Part shown: piece by piece, positions 25,381 to 33,256 of the stretch | How the letters are laid out: each line of letters starts with the position of its first letter | How positions within the stretch are numbered: the first letter of the stretch is position 1 | NCBI RefSeq assembly: GCF_024722015.1 | Contig: NZ_JANQBD010000035.1 | Coordinates: 1 to 64,000 of the forward strand | DNA length: 64,000 bases | Direction: 5' to 3' | From: Paenibacillus radicis (ex Xue et al. 2023) | Lineage (GTDB): Bacteria > Bacillota > Bacilli > Paenibacillales > NBRC-103111 | The notes under the pieces: model-generated | Told to the model about the DNA's origin: nothing | The model's input: only the letters and a program-made list of their open reading frames with translations | Databases searched by the model: none | Program-made: the position numbers and the translations under genes

Positions 25381-26010
25381 ATGATTAGTGAATTTATCGA
25401 TATTATAGAGCAGGAGCTGCTGAAGGGGCTCCGAATAGAAAGTGTTGATCCTCATGATCCTATAGAGGTTCAGTTTTTGCCCAAGCCGTGGAAGCTGGTA
25501 GGAGCGGGTAATTATGCGGCTGTCTTAAGCCATCCTGATTTTAACGGCCTCGTAGTGAAGGTGTATGCTCCAGGAAGGGCAGGCTTGGAGGAAGAAGTTG
25601 AGGTGTACCGCCGCTTGGGGAAGCACCCGGCCTATTCGGAATGCTATCATGCGGGAAGCCCTTATTTAATTTTGCGCAGATTGAGCGGCATAACTTTATA
25701 TAATTGTGTACTGCGAGGCGTGCCAATCCCACGTCAGGTTATTGAGGATATAGATAGTGCGCTTGATTTTGCTAGAAGCAAAGGCTTGAACCCACACGAC
25801 GTGCACGGTAAAAATGTCATGCTCAAGGACGGACGCGGGGTTGTTGTCGATGTATCGGATTTTTTGAAAGCAGAGCCCTGCTTCATGTGGGATGATTTGA
25901 AAAAGGCGTATGGCCGGTTCTATTCGCCTGTTTTTATAGGCCGCGTGAAAGTGCCGGAATGGATGCTTACAGCTGTAAGGAAAGGCTACCGTTATTTCAA
26001 ACGGTCATAA
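25381..26010 (+). CDS. Atypical protein kinase-like protein
   Basis: 209 aa, with features of a compact Ser/Thr kinase or RIO/aminoglycoside-kinase-like fold. A Gly-containing loop (VGAGNYAAVL) comes near 38-47, then VVKVYAP with a candidate ATP-binding Lys, a Glu-rich helix, the catalytic loop NPHDVHGKNVML with Asp and Asn near 140-147, and VVVDVSDF as the metal-binding DFG equivalent. Much shorter than a normal kinase because the C-lobe is minimal. Bacillus has similar small YrzF/YbdM-type proteins. Substrate unknown. ATG start with a GGAGGGG site farther upstream than usual (about 13 nt). Confidence 0.75.
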   Translation: MISEFIDIIEQELLKGLRIESVDPHDPIEVQFLPKPWKLVGAGNYAAVLSHPDFNGLVVKVYAPGRAGLEEEVEVYRRLGKHPAYSECYHAGSPYLILRRLSGITLYNCVLRGVPIPRQVIEDIDSALDFARSKGLNPHDVHGKNVMLKDGRGVVVDVSDFLKAEPCFMWDDLKKAYGRFYSPVFIGRVKVPEWMLTAVRKGYRYFKRS

Positions 26011-26242
26011 GGAGAGCATTATGCTTTGTTAGGATATAAGTGCTAATGGATACTCATAACAAGAGGCCTCCATTTCTAAATAGGTAGTGGGAGATTGTTT
26101 GATTTGGGATGAGTTTGGGTAAAACAGTAGTAGGACAAGCAAATGTCTTGGAGCCCGTCAAGAGGGACCGAAACGATGGTTTCATAGAGAAACAGCAGAG
26201 GAATGCTTTTAAAAATACAACGATACAAGGGAGTGTACAAAA

Positions 26243-26698
26243 ATGGCTAAAGTATTAGAGCAGTCGAAAGTATTAGAAGAAGCGTTAAACCAACAGGTGG
26301 CTAACTTCGGAGTCATGTATATTAAATTACATAACTTTCACTGGTTTGTGAAAGGCTCTCAATTTTTTACACTGCATCTTAAATTTGAGGAATTGTATAA
26401 TGAAGCAACCTTGCATTTCGATGCATTGGCCGAGCGTCTGCTCACCTTGGGCGGAAAGCCTGTAGCTACTATGCAGCAAATGCTAAAGGATTCTGCAATT
26501 AAGGAAGCGGCAGGCAATGAAAAAGCAGAGGACATGGTCCGTGCGCTTGTTGCTGATTTCAATAAAATCAACCAGCAATTAAAGGAAGGCATGGATGTTG
26601 CCGAGAAGGCCGGCGATGAGATCACAGGTGATCTGTTCTTGGCTATTCACGCCAGCTTAGAAAAGCATACATGGATGCTGAATTCTTTCCTGGGTTAA
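26243..26698 (+). CDS. dps: Dps-family DNA-binding ferritin-like protein
   Basis: 151 aa, the normal Dps length. The ferroxidase-site signature is present: NFHWFVKGSQFFTLHLKFEE (His, His, Glu) and EATLHFDALAERLLTLGGKP (Asp, Glu). Dps dodecamers oxidise ferrous iron with peroxide, store ferric iron and shield DNA in stress. ATG start with GGGAG. It is monocistronic with a strong terminator. A PerR or Fur box would be expected, but I do not see a good one in the 230-bp upstream spacer, which holds no gene. Confidence 0.95.
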   Translation: MAKVLEQSKVLEEALNQQVANFGVMYIKLHNFHWFVKGSQFFTLHLKFEELYNEATLHFDALAERLLTLGGKPVATMQQMLKDSAIKEAAGNEKAEDMVRALVADFNKINQQLKEGMDVAEKAGDEITGDLFLAIHASLEKHTWMLNSFLG

Positions 26699-26709
26699 AC
26701 GAGTTCCAT

Positions 26710-26758
26710 GAAACCTCTGAATGGAGTGGTAAATCACTCTGCTCGGAGGTTTCTTTTT
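26710..26758 (+). terminator. Terminator of dps
   Basis: GAAACCTC (26710-26717) pairs with GAGGTTTC (26746-26753), with an inner GAGTG/CACTC stem, followed by six T residues. The rest of the gap to 27012 shows no gene; a small imperfect hairpin (TGGACT/AGTCCG) lies near 26936-26973. Confidence 0.92.
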
Positions 26759-27012
26759 TATGAAGCAAGCTTCGAACAACAGAGTGTGGTGAGCACTAAG
26801 GGATGGGTCAGATGTATGGAAGATGCGTGCGCTGCTGCTAGGCAAGATAGACGGTTTCACCTTCGATTTAAGTTTCAGTAATCTTTAAGCAAACCTTCAG
26901 ATGCTATTCATCTTGATGCTATACGCTTGGAGGGCGTGGACTAGTTGCCATCGGCAAAAGTCCGCAGCTCGAGTCCCTCGATTCCGGGATGAACACATGG
27001 AGGTTAGTGAAT

Positions 27013-27726
27013 ATGAACATGAGGGTAAACCGCAACCAGCTTATAGCGGGTCTTATTATGGTTCCGCTGCTGCTTAGCGGCTGCGGCAGCAAGCCGGCAG
27101 CTAATGAAGCGGCTTCAGTAAATGCGAATGGTGGAAGCGCACCTGCAAGCCAGGGCCAGGGAAAGGATCAGCAGCAAGCCGGTGACCAGAAGAGCCCAGC
27201 TGGTTCTCGTTCGGAGCGGACGCCGATGAATGAGAATGAAATGCGTTTGCGTACAATCTCTCAGTCGTTGATTACCATTGACAAAACGGATGGCTTGGCT
27301 TTTACGAAACAGCAGGCGGAACAACTGCTTCCTTTAGCTGAGGCAGCGGTTGCGAAGAAAGAGCTGACCGCGGAGCAGCAGGACGCGATGTTGAAAATAC
27401 TGACGGCGGAACAAACGAAGCTGTATCAAAGCCGTGCAGACCAGATGAAGCAGCGAATGAGCGGAGCGGGCGGCGCAGGCTCAGCCGGAACGGATAGCAA
27501 CGGTGCACCGTCTAAGGGAACTGTGACGCAGGAGCAGCGGGACGCCATGAAGGAGCAGCGGCAAGCGCAAGGCGGAAGCCAGAATCCGGGTAATGGCAAG
27601 GATGGAGCCAGGATGCAGAACCCGGGAAACGGAGGAGCGGGCGGTCAAGGAGCAGGTGGTCCGGGTGGCGGTGGAGCGAATGCCGCGCAGCAGCTTGTCG
27701 ATCTGCTTAAGGCCAAAGTGAAGTAA
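27013..27726 (+). CDS. Lipoprotein with low-complexity Gly/Gln-rich tail
   Basis: 237 aa from ATG 27013, 9 nt after GGAGG; an in-frame ATG at 26989 lies before that site. The lipoprotein signal peptide ends with LLLSGC (lipobox, Cys near 24). A low-complexity Ala/Ser/Gln region follows, then a structured helical part (RTISQSLITIDKTDGLAFTK to ILTAEQTKLYQSRADQMKQR), then a Gly/Gln/Asn-rich tail (GGAGGQGAGGPGGGGANAA). The core helices recall small metal- or stress-related periplasmic helical domains (an LTAEQ.. pattern), but I cannot name a family. Anchored outside the membrane. Confidence 0.8.
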   Translation: MNMRVNRNQLIAGLIMVPLLLSGCGSKPAANEAASVNANGGSAPASQGQGKDQQQAGDQKSPAGSRSERTPMNENEMRLRTISQSLITIDKTDGLAFTKQQAEQLLPLAEAAVAKKELTAEQQDAMLKILTAEQTKLYQSRADQMKQRMSGAGGAGSAGTDSNGAPSKGTVTQEQRDAMKEQRQAQGGSQNPGNGKDGARMQNPGNGGAGGQGAGGPGGGGANAAQQLVDLLKAKVK

Positions 27727-27870
27727 GCGAGAAGCTTCAAATAATAGCACGAAAGCTCTGAGTACATAGCGTTGTCTCGGTTTGACGTGCTGAGGCCTTT
27801 CGCTGTCCATAGTACTAGCTTAAATGGGAATCGTTTCAGTGGGAGCCGGCCAGGCTGCCAAATGGGACGT

Positions 27871-27996
27871 TTCTTTTTTTATAAGAACCGACTTGTTCAA
27901 CGGAGCTGAAGAAGTCGGTTATTGCAAGAAAAGCTGCCGCTTAGACACGAATGTATCCTCCTCGAGAGGGCTTCGATCAGAAGCTTTTCTGTATGA
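27871..27996 (+). repeat. Structured dispersed repeat R2, copy B
   Basis: Second copy of the element at 7085-7212. Stem P1 is AACCGACTT (27886-27894) with AAGTCGGTT (27912-27920). P2 is AGAAAAGCT (27927-27935) with AGCTTTTCT (27982-27990). The inner segment ACACGAATGTATC and GGCTTCGATCAGAAGC is nearly identical to copy A. Against copy A, two P1 pairs change on both strands (A-T to C-G and T-A to A-T), which keeps the stem. It lies 90 bp upstream of, and in the same direction as, the aldose dehydrogenase gene. No other feature is seen in the 27727-28085 gap. Confidence 0.82.
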
Positions 27997-28085
27997 AGGC
28001 AGGGCCCAGATTGGCATTCATGGTGCAGCATTAGGTATAATAAGGAAAAATCGATATGAAAGTTCATTAGAGGAGGAATTAGGGT

Positions 28086-29282
28086 ATGGGCAGCTTATCT
28101 GTATGGATGGCTCTTGGGGTAATGTCCGTAATGCTTGCATCGACGGGATGTTTTGGGGTGCAGAATGGACCAGCAGGCAAACCTCCGACTTCAACGGCTC
28201 CGGAGACATCTGCTTCAGGGACAGAAGCTCCCTCCTCTATTCCTTATACCAAGGAGATTGTCGCCTCTAAGCTGAATGTCCCATGGGATATGGATTTCGC
28301 ACCGGATGGGCGCATTTTCCTAACCGAGCGCGGAGGCGGGATTAGAGTCATTGAGAAGGGCGTGCTGAAGCCTGAACCTGTCTTTCGTTTCGAGAAGCCG
28401 CCGCTGTATACGGAATCCGAAGCAGGCTTGCTGGGGATTGCTTTGGACAAAAATTTTAGCAGCAATCATTACATGTACGTGTATCATACGTACCAAGAGG
28501 GCGGCCAAGCTTATAACCGGCTGCTGCGAATGGTGGAGAGCGGCGGCAAAGCGAAGGTGGACAAGGTGCTGCTGGACGCGCTGCCAGGTGACCGCATTCA
28601 TGACGGCGGCCGAGTGAAGATAGGCCCGGACGGGCTGTTATACATAACGAATGGCGATGCGGCCAAATCGTCGATTGCTCAAGACGTCGCCCAGCTTGGG
28701 GGCAAAATTCTTCGTATCCGCACAGACGGTACGATTCCTGGCGACAACCCGTTTCCCGGTTCGCCCGTGTACAGCCTCGGGCATAGAAATCCACAGGGCC
28801 TGGCCTGGCATCCTTCAACAGGCAGGCTGTTTAGCACAGAGCACGGTCAAACGGCTCATGATGAGTTTAATCTGATCGAGCCCGGCGCTAATTACGGGTG
28901 GCCGCTCGTTCAAGGCGACGAAGCGCAGGTGCCCGCTAAGGATGCCGCCAAAAAGGGTCCCGGGCCATTGAAGCTGCCGCTGCTGCATAGCGGGGATACC
29001 ACTTGGGCTCCTTCCGGCATCACCTTTATCACCAAGGGACCGTGGAAGGGGAGCCTTTTGGTAGCCAATCTGCGGGGGACGCAGCTGCAGCGGGTAGTGC
29101 TTGGGAATGACCAGGTTTCGGTGCAAAAGGCTGAGCCGCTGTTCAAGGATGAATGGGGCCGCATCCGCAACGTGGTGGAAGGGCCGGATGGCTCCATATA
29201 CATCATGACGAATAACCGTGACGGACGCGGCCAGCCAGGCGCGGAGGATGACCAACTGATCCGGTTGAAGCCCACTTTCTAG
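28086..29282 (+). CDS. PQQ-type aldose/glucose dehydrogenase, lipoprotein
   Basis: 398 aa of the soluble glucose dehydrogenase (GSDH/YliI-like) beta-propeller family. The signal peptide ends in a lipobox LASTGC near 20-25, followed by a Thr/Ser/Pro linker. Propeller motifs include NVPWDMDFAPDGRIFLTER, GLLGIALDKNF, HDGGRVKIGPDGLLYITNGD, YSLGHRNPQGLAWHP and NYGWPLVQGDE. Family members oxidise aldose sugars with PQQ and calcium. No PQQ synthesis genes are in the window, so cofactor use is unproven. AGGAGG lies 10 nt before ATG. The structured repeat R2 lies in its leader region. Confidence 0.92.
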   Translation: MGSLSVWMALGVMSVMLASTGCFGVQNGPAGKPPTSTAPETSASGTEAPSSIPYTKEIVASKLNVPWDMDFAPDGRIFLTERGGGIRVIEKGVLKPEPVFRFEKPPLYTESEAGLLGIALDKNFSSNHYMYVYHTYQEGGQAYNRLLRMVESGGKAKVDKVLLDALPGDRIHDGGRVKIGPDGLLYITNGDAAKSSIAQDVAQLGGKILRIRTDGTIPGDNPFPGSPVYSLGHRNPQGLAWHPSTGRLFSTEHGQTAHDEFNLIEPGANYGWPLVQGDEAQVPAKDAAKKGPGPLKLPLLHSGDTTWAPSGITFITKGPWKGSLLVANLRGTQLQRVVLGNDQVSVQKAEPLFKDEWGRIRNVVEGPDGSIYIMTNNRDGRGQPGAEDDQLIRLKPTF

Positions 29283-29313
29283 CATTTACAACAAGAACGG
29301 AGAATGGTAACGA

Positions 29314-30522
29314 ATGCAATCGTTAGAGTTAGATACGTTAATAAGCGATTTGATCGCTCAAGGCTCATTGATTCAAGGGACTTTCAGCCAAGTAAGGCGC
29401 AACGATCCGGCCGGATGCAGTAAAGTAACCGTCAAGCCGCTAGAGCTGAAAGGGACACTGCATTATCAGTTCAGCTCTTACTGCGGCACTAAAGTGCTGC
29501 ATGATAATGTTCTGCCCCAAGAAGCGGCTTCAAAAATAAATGCTCTGCTGCAGGATACATTCCGTCAAGGGCTGCTGCAGGCGGGGGATGCTGATTATCA
29601 AGTGCTGATCAGCAAGAAAGGGAAGGCCGGTATTCTAAAGAAACCGCCGACTAAGAAGCAAGCCGCTGAGCTTACTCATAACCGTAAGAAGAACTACTTG
29701 CTTGAGGAAGGCACACCTGTACCTTTCCTGGTGGAGCTCGGTATCATGAACGCAGAGGGAAAAGTAAAGGCCCAGAAGTATGATAAATTTAAGCAAATCA
29801 ACCGGTTCATCGAACTCATTGCAGACGTCGTGCCGCATTTGGCGCAAGACCGGACGCTGAATATCGTTGATTTTGGCTGCGGCAAATCGTATCTTACGTT
29901 TGCTTTGTACCACTATTTAAAAGAGCTGCAAGGACTCGATATCCGTGTGATTGGTTTGGATCTTAAGGAAGATGTGATCCGTCACTGCAGCGGCTTGGCT
30001 CAGAAATTCGGCTACGATCAGCTTCAGTTCCTGGTTGGGGATATCGCGCAATATAATGAGCTGGAACGTGTGGACATGGTGGTTACCCTGCACGCTTGTG
30101 ATACAGCTACAGACGCCGCGCTGGAGAAGGCGGTACGCTGGCAGGCGGATGTTATCCTGTCGGTACCCTGCTGCCAGCATGAGATGTTCCGTCAGGTCCG
30201 CAATGATGTGCTTGCTCCGCTACTGCAGCATGGCATCCTGAAGGAGCGATTCTCTGCGTTGGCAACGGATGCAATTCGGGCGAAGCTGCTTGACATTGTC
30301 GGCTATCGCACACAGCTGCTGGAGTTCATCGACATGGAGCATACCCCCAAAAACTTGCTGATCCGCGCTGTAAAAGGGAAACAGCCATCTAAAGCTGAAC
30401 GTGCTGAGATGGTAAGCAGCTATGTGGATTTCCGCAGCTTTTTGCAGGCTGAGCCGTATTTGGAGCACGCGCTGCGTGATGAGCTGGGGCCGCTGCTGGA
30501 AGCGGCTGCCGAACGGAGCTGA
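29314..30522 (+). CDS. SAM-dependent methyltransferase (Methyltransf_32/RRNAD1-like)
   Basis: 402 aa. An N-terminal region of about 150 residues is followed by a class I Rossmann methyltransferase domain. The SAM motif is NIVDFGCGKSYLTFALYHYL (about 188-207), the acidic loop VIGLDLKEDV, then VTLHACDTATDAALEKA and LSVPCCQHEM near 275-290, the signature of the Methyltransf_32 family (eukaryotic METTL25/RRNAD1 relatives). The paired cysteines and histidine are conserved in the family. Substrate unknown, with RNA often suggested. 19 bp before the next membrane-protein gene, so probably an operon. Confidence 0.82.
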   Translation: MQSLELDTLISDLIAQGSLIQGTFSQVRRNDPAGCSKVTVKPLELKGTLHYQFSSYCGTKVLHDNVLPQEAASKINALLQDTFRQGLLQAGDADYQVLISKKGKAGILKKPPTKKQAAELTHNRKKNYLLEEGTPVPFLVELGIMNAEGKVKAQKYDKFKQINRFIELIADVVPHLAQDRTLNIVDFGCGKSYLTFALYHYLKELQGLDIRVIGLDLKEDVIRHCSGLAQKFGYDQLQFLVGDIAQYNELERVDMVVTLHACDTATDAALEKAVRWQADVILSVPCCQHEMFRQVRNDVLAPLLQHGILKERFSALATDAIRAKLLDIVGYRTQLLEFIDMEHTPKNLLIRAVKGKQPSKAERAEMVSSYVDFRSFLQAEPYLEHALRDELGPLLEAAAERS

Positions 30523-30541
30523 CAGAAGGAGGGAATTGGAC

Positions 30542-30883
30542 ATGGAACGCCTTTTGGTCAAGGCTGGAATTTATGGTTTTATTGTAGGTTTGTTTTTGGC
30601 CATTCTGTTTTGTACGGATACCGTCACTACTCAGCCGGGCAGAGGATTTTATTCAAGTGAAGCTTTGCCAATGCGGGAGTACATACTTACGCTTTTACGA
30701 TTTGCCATTAAGCTCTCTCTAGGGACAGTTGTTGCAGTGTGGGTGTATGAACGTTTTTTGCGAACGCCTGACGATGAACCGGAGCCTTCCTTCTGGTCCG
30801 GTTTTTTCAAGGCTTTTTTTATCGTACTAGCTTTGATAATGGTGGGAACGCTCTTATTTTCTGTGATCGGACAACGTCGGTAA
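30542..30883 (+). CDS. Small membrane protein, unknown
   Basis: 113 aa from ATG 30542 with AAGGAGGG 8 nt upstream; the open frame extends further left but that part overlaps the methyltransferase gene. Three predicted helices: AGIYGFIVGLFLAILFC, FAIKLSLGTVVAVWVYE and AFFIVLALIMVGTLLFSVIG. The extracytoplasmic loop holds TQPGRGFYSSEALPMREY. No family recognised. Likely co-transcribed with the methyltransferase. Confidence 0.72.
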   Translation: MERLLVKAGIYGFIVGLFLAILFCTDTVTTQPGRGFYSSEALPMREYILTLLRFAIKLSLGTVVAVWVYERFLRTPDDEPEPSFWSGFFKAFFIVLALIMVGTLLFSVIGQRR

Positions 30884-31066
30884 GTGAGGGAAAAAAGCCG
30901 TCTTGGCGATGGCCAGCACTCCCGACCGTCGCCATTCTGGTATTATGAATTATTTGTGAAGAATTTTGAAATAAATTGTCATTAATTGCTGATCAAATCG
31001 GGTATATTTTCCTATTTATCGTTGTATAATGGGTAAAATTTGATTTTTATTGTGGAGGTGCTCCCG

Positions 31067-33049
31067 ATGTTTAATTGGATACATTCTATTACTGTAAGGT
31101 TTATGTTATTTACAGGGGTGCTTCTGTTGGTGTTAATAGGCGGTATTTATGCTTATCAGTGGCAGGAAATCCGAAAGGACGCCGAAGATCAGTTGTATCA
31201 AAAAGGCAGCAGTCTGGCGGTTTCTCTCGCCAAATCGCTGGAAAGCATAGCGGATGATGATATCCGCGACGGTACCCTCATCAAGGGGGGGATTAAATGG
31301 ACAGGCGAAGAACTTCGTGCAAACCTTTTCAATGATAAGCTGCAACCTGTGCCTGGCAGCGATAAAGAAATGCAAAAGCGTTCACAAGATAAAGCTTATG
31401 CTGAGGCGACGCAGACGCTTTTTGATGGAAGGAAGATTCCGCTAGCTCAATATGAACAGAAATATACAAGTGCCTATGATATTTATACAGACGACCATTG
31501 GCAGAAGGTTATGGATAGCTTCATGACCGATAATAGTATCGTGTTCGCTGTGGCTGCCGCCTACTCGGATAATCCTGATTACGCAGGATTTGTTGCGACA
31601 CATAATTCGCTGTACAGCTTGGTTGGGGAGGATTCCAAGGATGCTTGGGGTACTACAGGGCTACTCAGTCAAAAATACCGCAGTAACCGTGTTTTTAATG
31701 ATGCTGTGGGTTATGCTGATGTAGCCAACACGGATACTTCCAAATCGATGCTGCAAAAATATCCGCAAATCGTTGAAGGCAAAGTAGTCGAGCGTTGGGT
31801 AGTTTCCTACCCAATAACTATTGCCGGCAAGCACTGGGGAGCAGCGCGGATCGCTATGTCCAAGGAAAGCATAGAAGTAATGATTGCGAAGCAGCGCTGG
31901 AAGATCGCTCTGGAGCTTGCTATTTTGTATGTTGGCGTACTGGTTATGCTGTTCCTGCTTTCACGGATTATTGTAGCAAGAAAGCTTGATTTTGTACTGC
32001 GGGCTGCTGTGAATTTAAACTCACAAGAGGCTGATTTAACCTACCGAATCCCGGTTCAAGGCAAGGACGAGCTGGCTCGTCTATCCCAGGAGATTAACCG
32101 GTTCATTGAGCATTTACAGGAAATTATCGGTTCGATACGCTTTATGTCAATCAGAGTGGGCGATACTTCGAATATTTTGTCGGAGAAGGCGTCACGGTCG
32201 ACATTGACTTCGACAGAGATTTCTCACACCGTTCGTGAAATGGCTGCTGGAGCGCACAATCAAGCGATTGGCGCCAAGGACAGTGTGAAAGCAATGGAGG
32301 AAATGGCGCTCGGTATTCAGCGTATTGCCGAAGCGTCGGGTCAAGTGACCGAAGCGACACAGCATCTGGTACGTGAAGTGGAGCAAGGGAATGTAGCATC
32401 GGAGAGAGCGATGAGACAGATGGTAACCATGAGTCAATCGGCGAGCGAAGTTGGAGCAGCCATCCAGAAGCTGGAGGAAGGTATGCAGTCCGTAGGAGAG
32501 ATGGCGCAGGTTATCTCTGGGATTGCGTCACAGACGGGGCTGCTTGCACTTAATGCAGCCATTGAAGCGGCTAGAGCCGGGGAGCAAGGAAAGGGCTTTG
32601 CGGTTGTAGCGAGCGAGGTTCGCAAGCTGGCCGACCAATCGGAGGCTTCGGCCCAGAAGATCAACGAGATGGTGTCCGATATCCAGATGGCAATGAGGAC
32701 AACCGTTACAGCGATGCAAACCGGTGGGCGAGATGTGCAGGATGGCGTACAGGAGGTTACTACGGTTCGCAGCTCGCTGGAACGTATGCTTCATTCCGTG
32801 CATAGAACATCTGAACAGATGGAGGAAGTATCAGCCGCAGCCGAGCAGATGTCAGCCGGTACCGAGGAAGTAGCGGCCAGCATTGAGGAAATGGCCAGAA
32901 TTGCCAGTACAACCTCAGAGTATGCAGGTAGAATGGCGGAAGCCTCGCAATCACAGCTTCATGATTCAGAGGAGACCAGCACCCTTTCAGGAGAGCTGAG
33001 TGAAGCTGCACAGCAATTGAAAGCAACCGCTAACCGCTTTAAGGTGTAA
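31067..33049 (+). CDS. Methyl-accepting chemotaxis protein
   Basis: 660 aa from ATG 31067 with GGAGGTG 6 nt upstream. Order: helix 1 (about 9-30), a long extracytoplasmic sensor of the Cache/double-domain type (about 31-280), helix 2 (about 284-306), HAMP (about 306-360) and the MCP signalling domain. The conserved tip is IASQTGLLALNAAIEAARAG then FAVVASEVRKLADQS. No C-terminal CheR-tethering pentapeptide. It would be methylated on its adaptation helices and signal to CheA via CheW, neither of which is in the window. It lies 208 bp upstream of a hybrid kinase and CheR gene, which may act with it. Confidence 0.93.
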   Translation: MFNWIHSITVRFMLFTGVLLLVLIGGIYAYQWQEIRKDAEDQLYQKGSSLAVSLAKSLESIADDDIRDGTLIKGGIKWTGEELRANLFNDKLQPVPGSDKEMQKRSQDKAYAEATQTLFDGRKIPLAQYEQKYTSAYDIYTDDHWQKVMDSFMTDNSIVFAVAAAYSDNPDYAGFVATHNSLYSLVGEDSKDAWGTTGLLSQKYRSNRVFNDAVGYADVANTDTSKSMLQKYPQIVEGKVVERWVVSYPITIAGKHWGAARIAMSKESIEVMIAKQRWKIALELAILYVGVLVMLFLLSRIIVARKLDFVLRAAVNLNSQEADLTYRIPVQGKDELARLSQEINRFIEHLQEIIGSIRFMSIRVGDTSNILSEKASRSTLTSTEISHTVREMAAGAHNQAIGAKDSVKAMEEMALGIQRIAEASGQVTEATQHLVREVEQGNVASERAMRQMVTMSQSASEVGAAIQKLEEGMQSVGEMAQVISGIASQTGLLALNAAIEAARAGEQGKGFAVVASEVRKLADQSEASAQKINEMVSDIQMAMRTTVTAMQTGGRDVQDGVQEVTTVRSSLERMLHSVHRTSEQMEEVSAAAEQMSAGTEEVAASIEEMARIASTTSEYAGRMAEASQSQLHDSEETSTLSGELSEAAQQLKATANRFKV

Positions 33050-33059
33050 ATATTGCCAA

Positions 33060-33110
33060 GCAAATAACCACCGGCAGGGTCAATAAGACCTATTTCCGGT
33101 GGTTGTTTGC
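33060..33110 (+). terminator. Terminator of the chemotaxis-receptor gene
   Basis: GCAAATAACCACCGG (33060-33074) pairs with CCGGTGGTTGTTTGC (33096-33110) with one wobble pair. No long T-run follows, so termination may be partial. Confidence 0.75.
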
Positions 33111-33202
33111 ATATATACGATGTTTTAGGGCCGCAGTATCTGGTGATCGAAGTAAATTATGAAAATAATGGAAATTTATTGGTTTCTGTGTTTTTGCAGC
33201 TA

Positions 33203-33211
33203 TGCTATAAT
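33203..33211 (+). promoter_or_regulatory. Extended -10 promoter of the hybrid-kinase operon
   Basis: TGCTATAAT matches the extended -10 (TGnTATAAT) exactly, 45 bp upstream of the kinase start codon. No good -35 hexamer is seen, which extended -10 promoters can lack. Confidence 0.55.
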
Positions 33212-33256
33212 TGTAGGATGGGTATTATTGGACTACATAGTTAGAGGAGATGCAGG

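Noticed and set aside
26936..26990. Possible tRNA-like or structured leader before the lipoprotein gene
   Set aside because: Checked for T-arm GGTTCGAATCC and acceptor pairing; neither is present, and only a small imperfect hairpin can be drawn.
27871..27996. R2 as a c-di-GMP or other known riboswitch
   Set aside because: The conserved tetraloop-receptor and GGACGCAAAGCC-type words of c-di-GMP-I are absent, and the second copy does not precede a gene on its strand.
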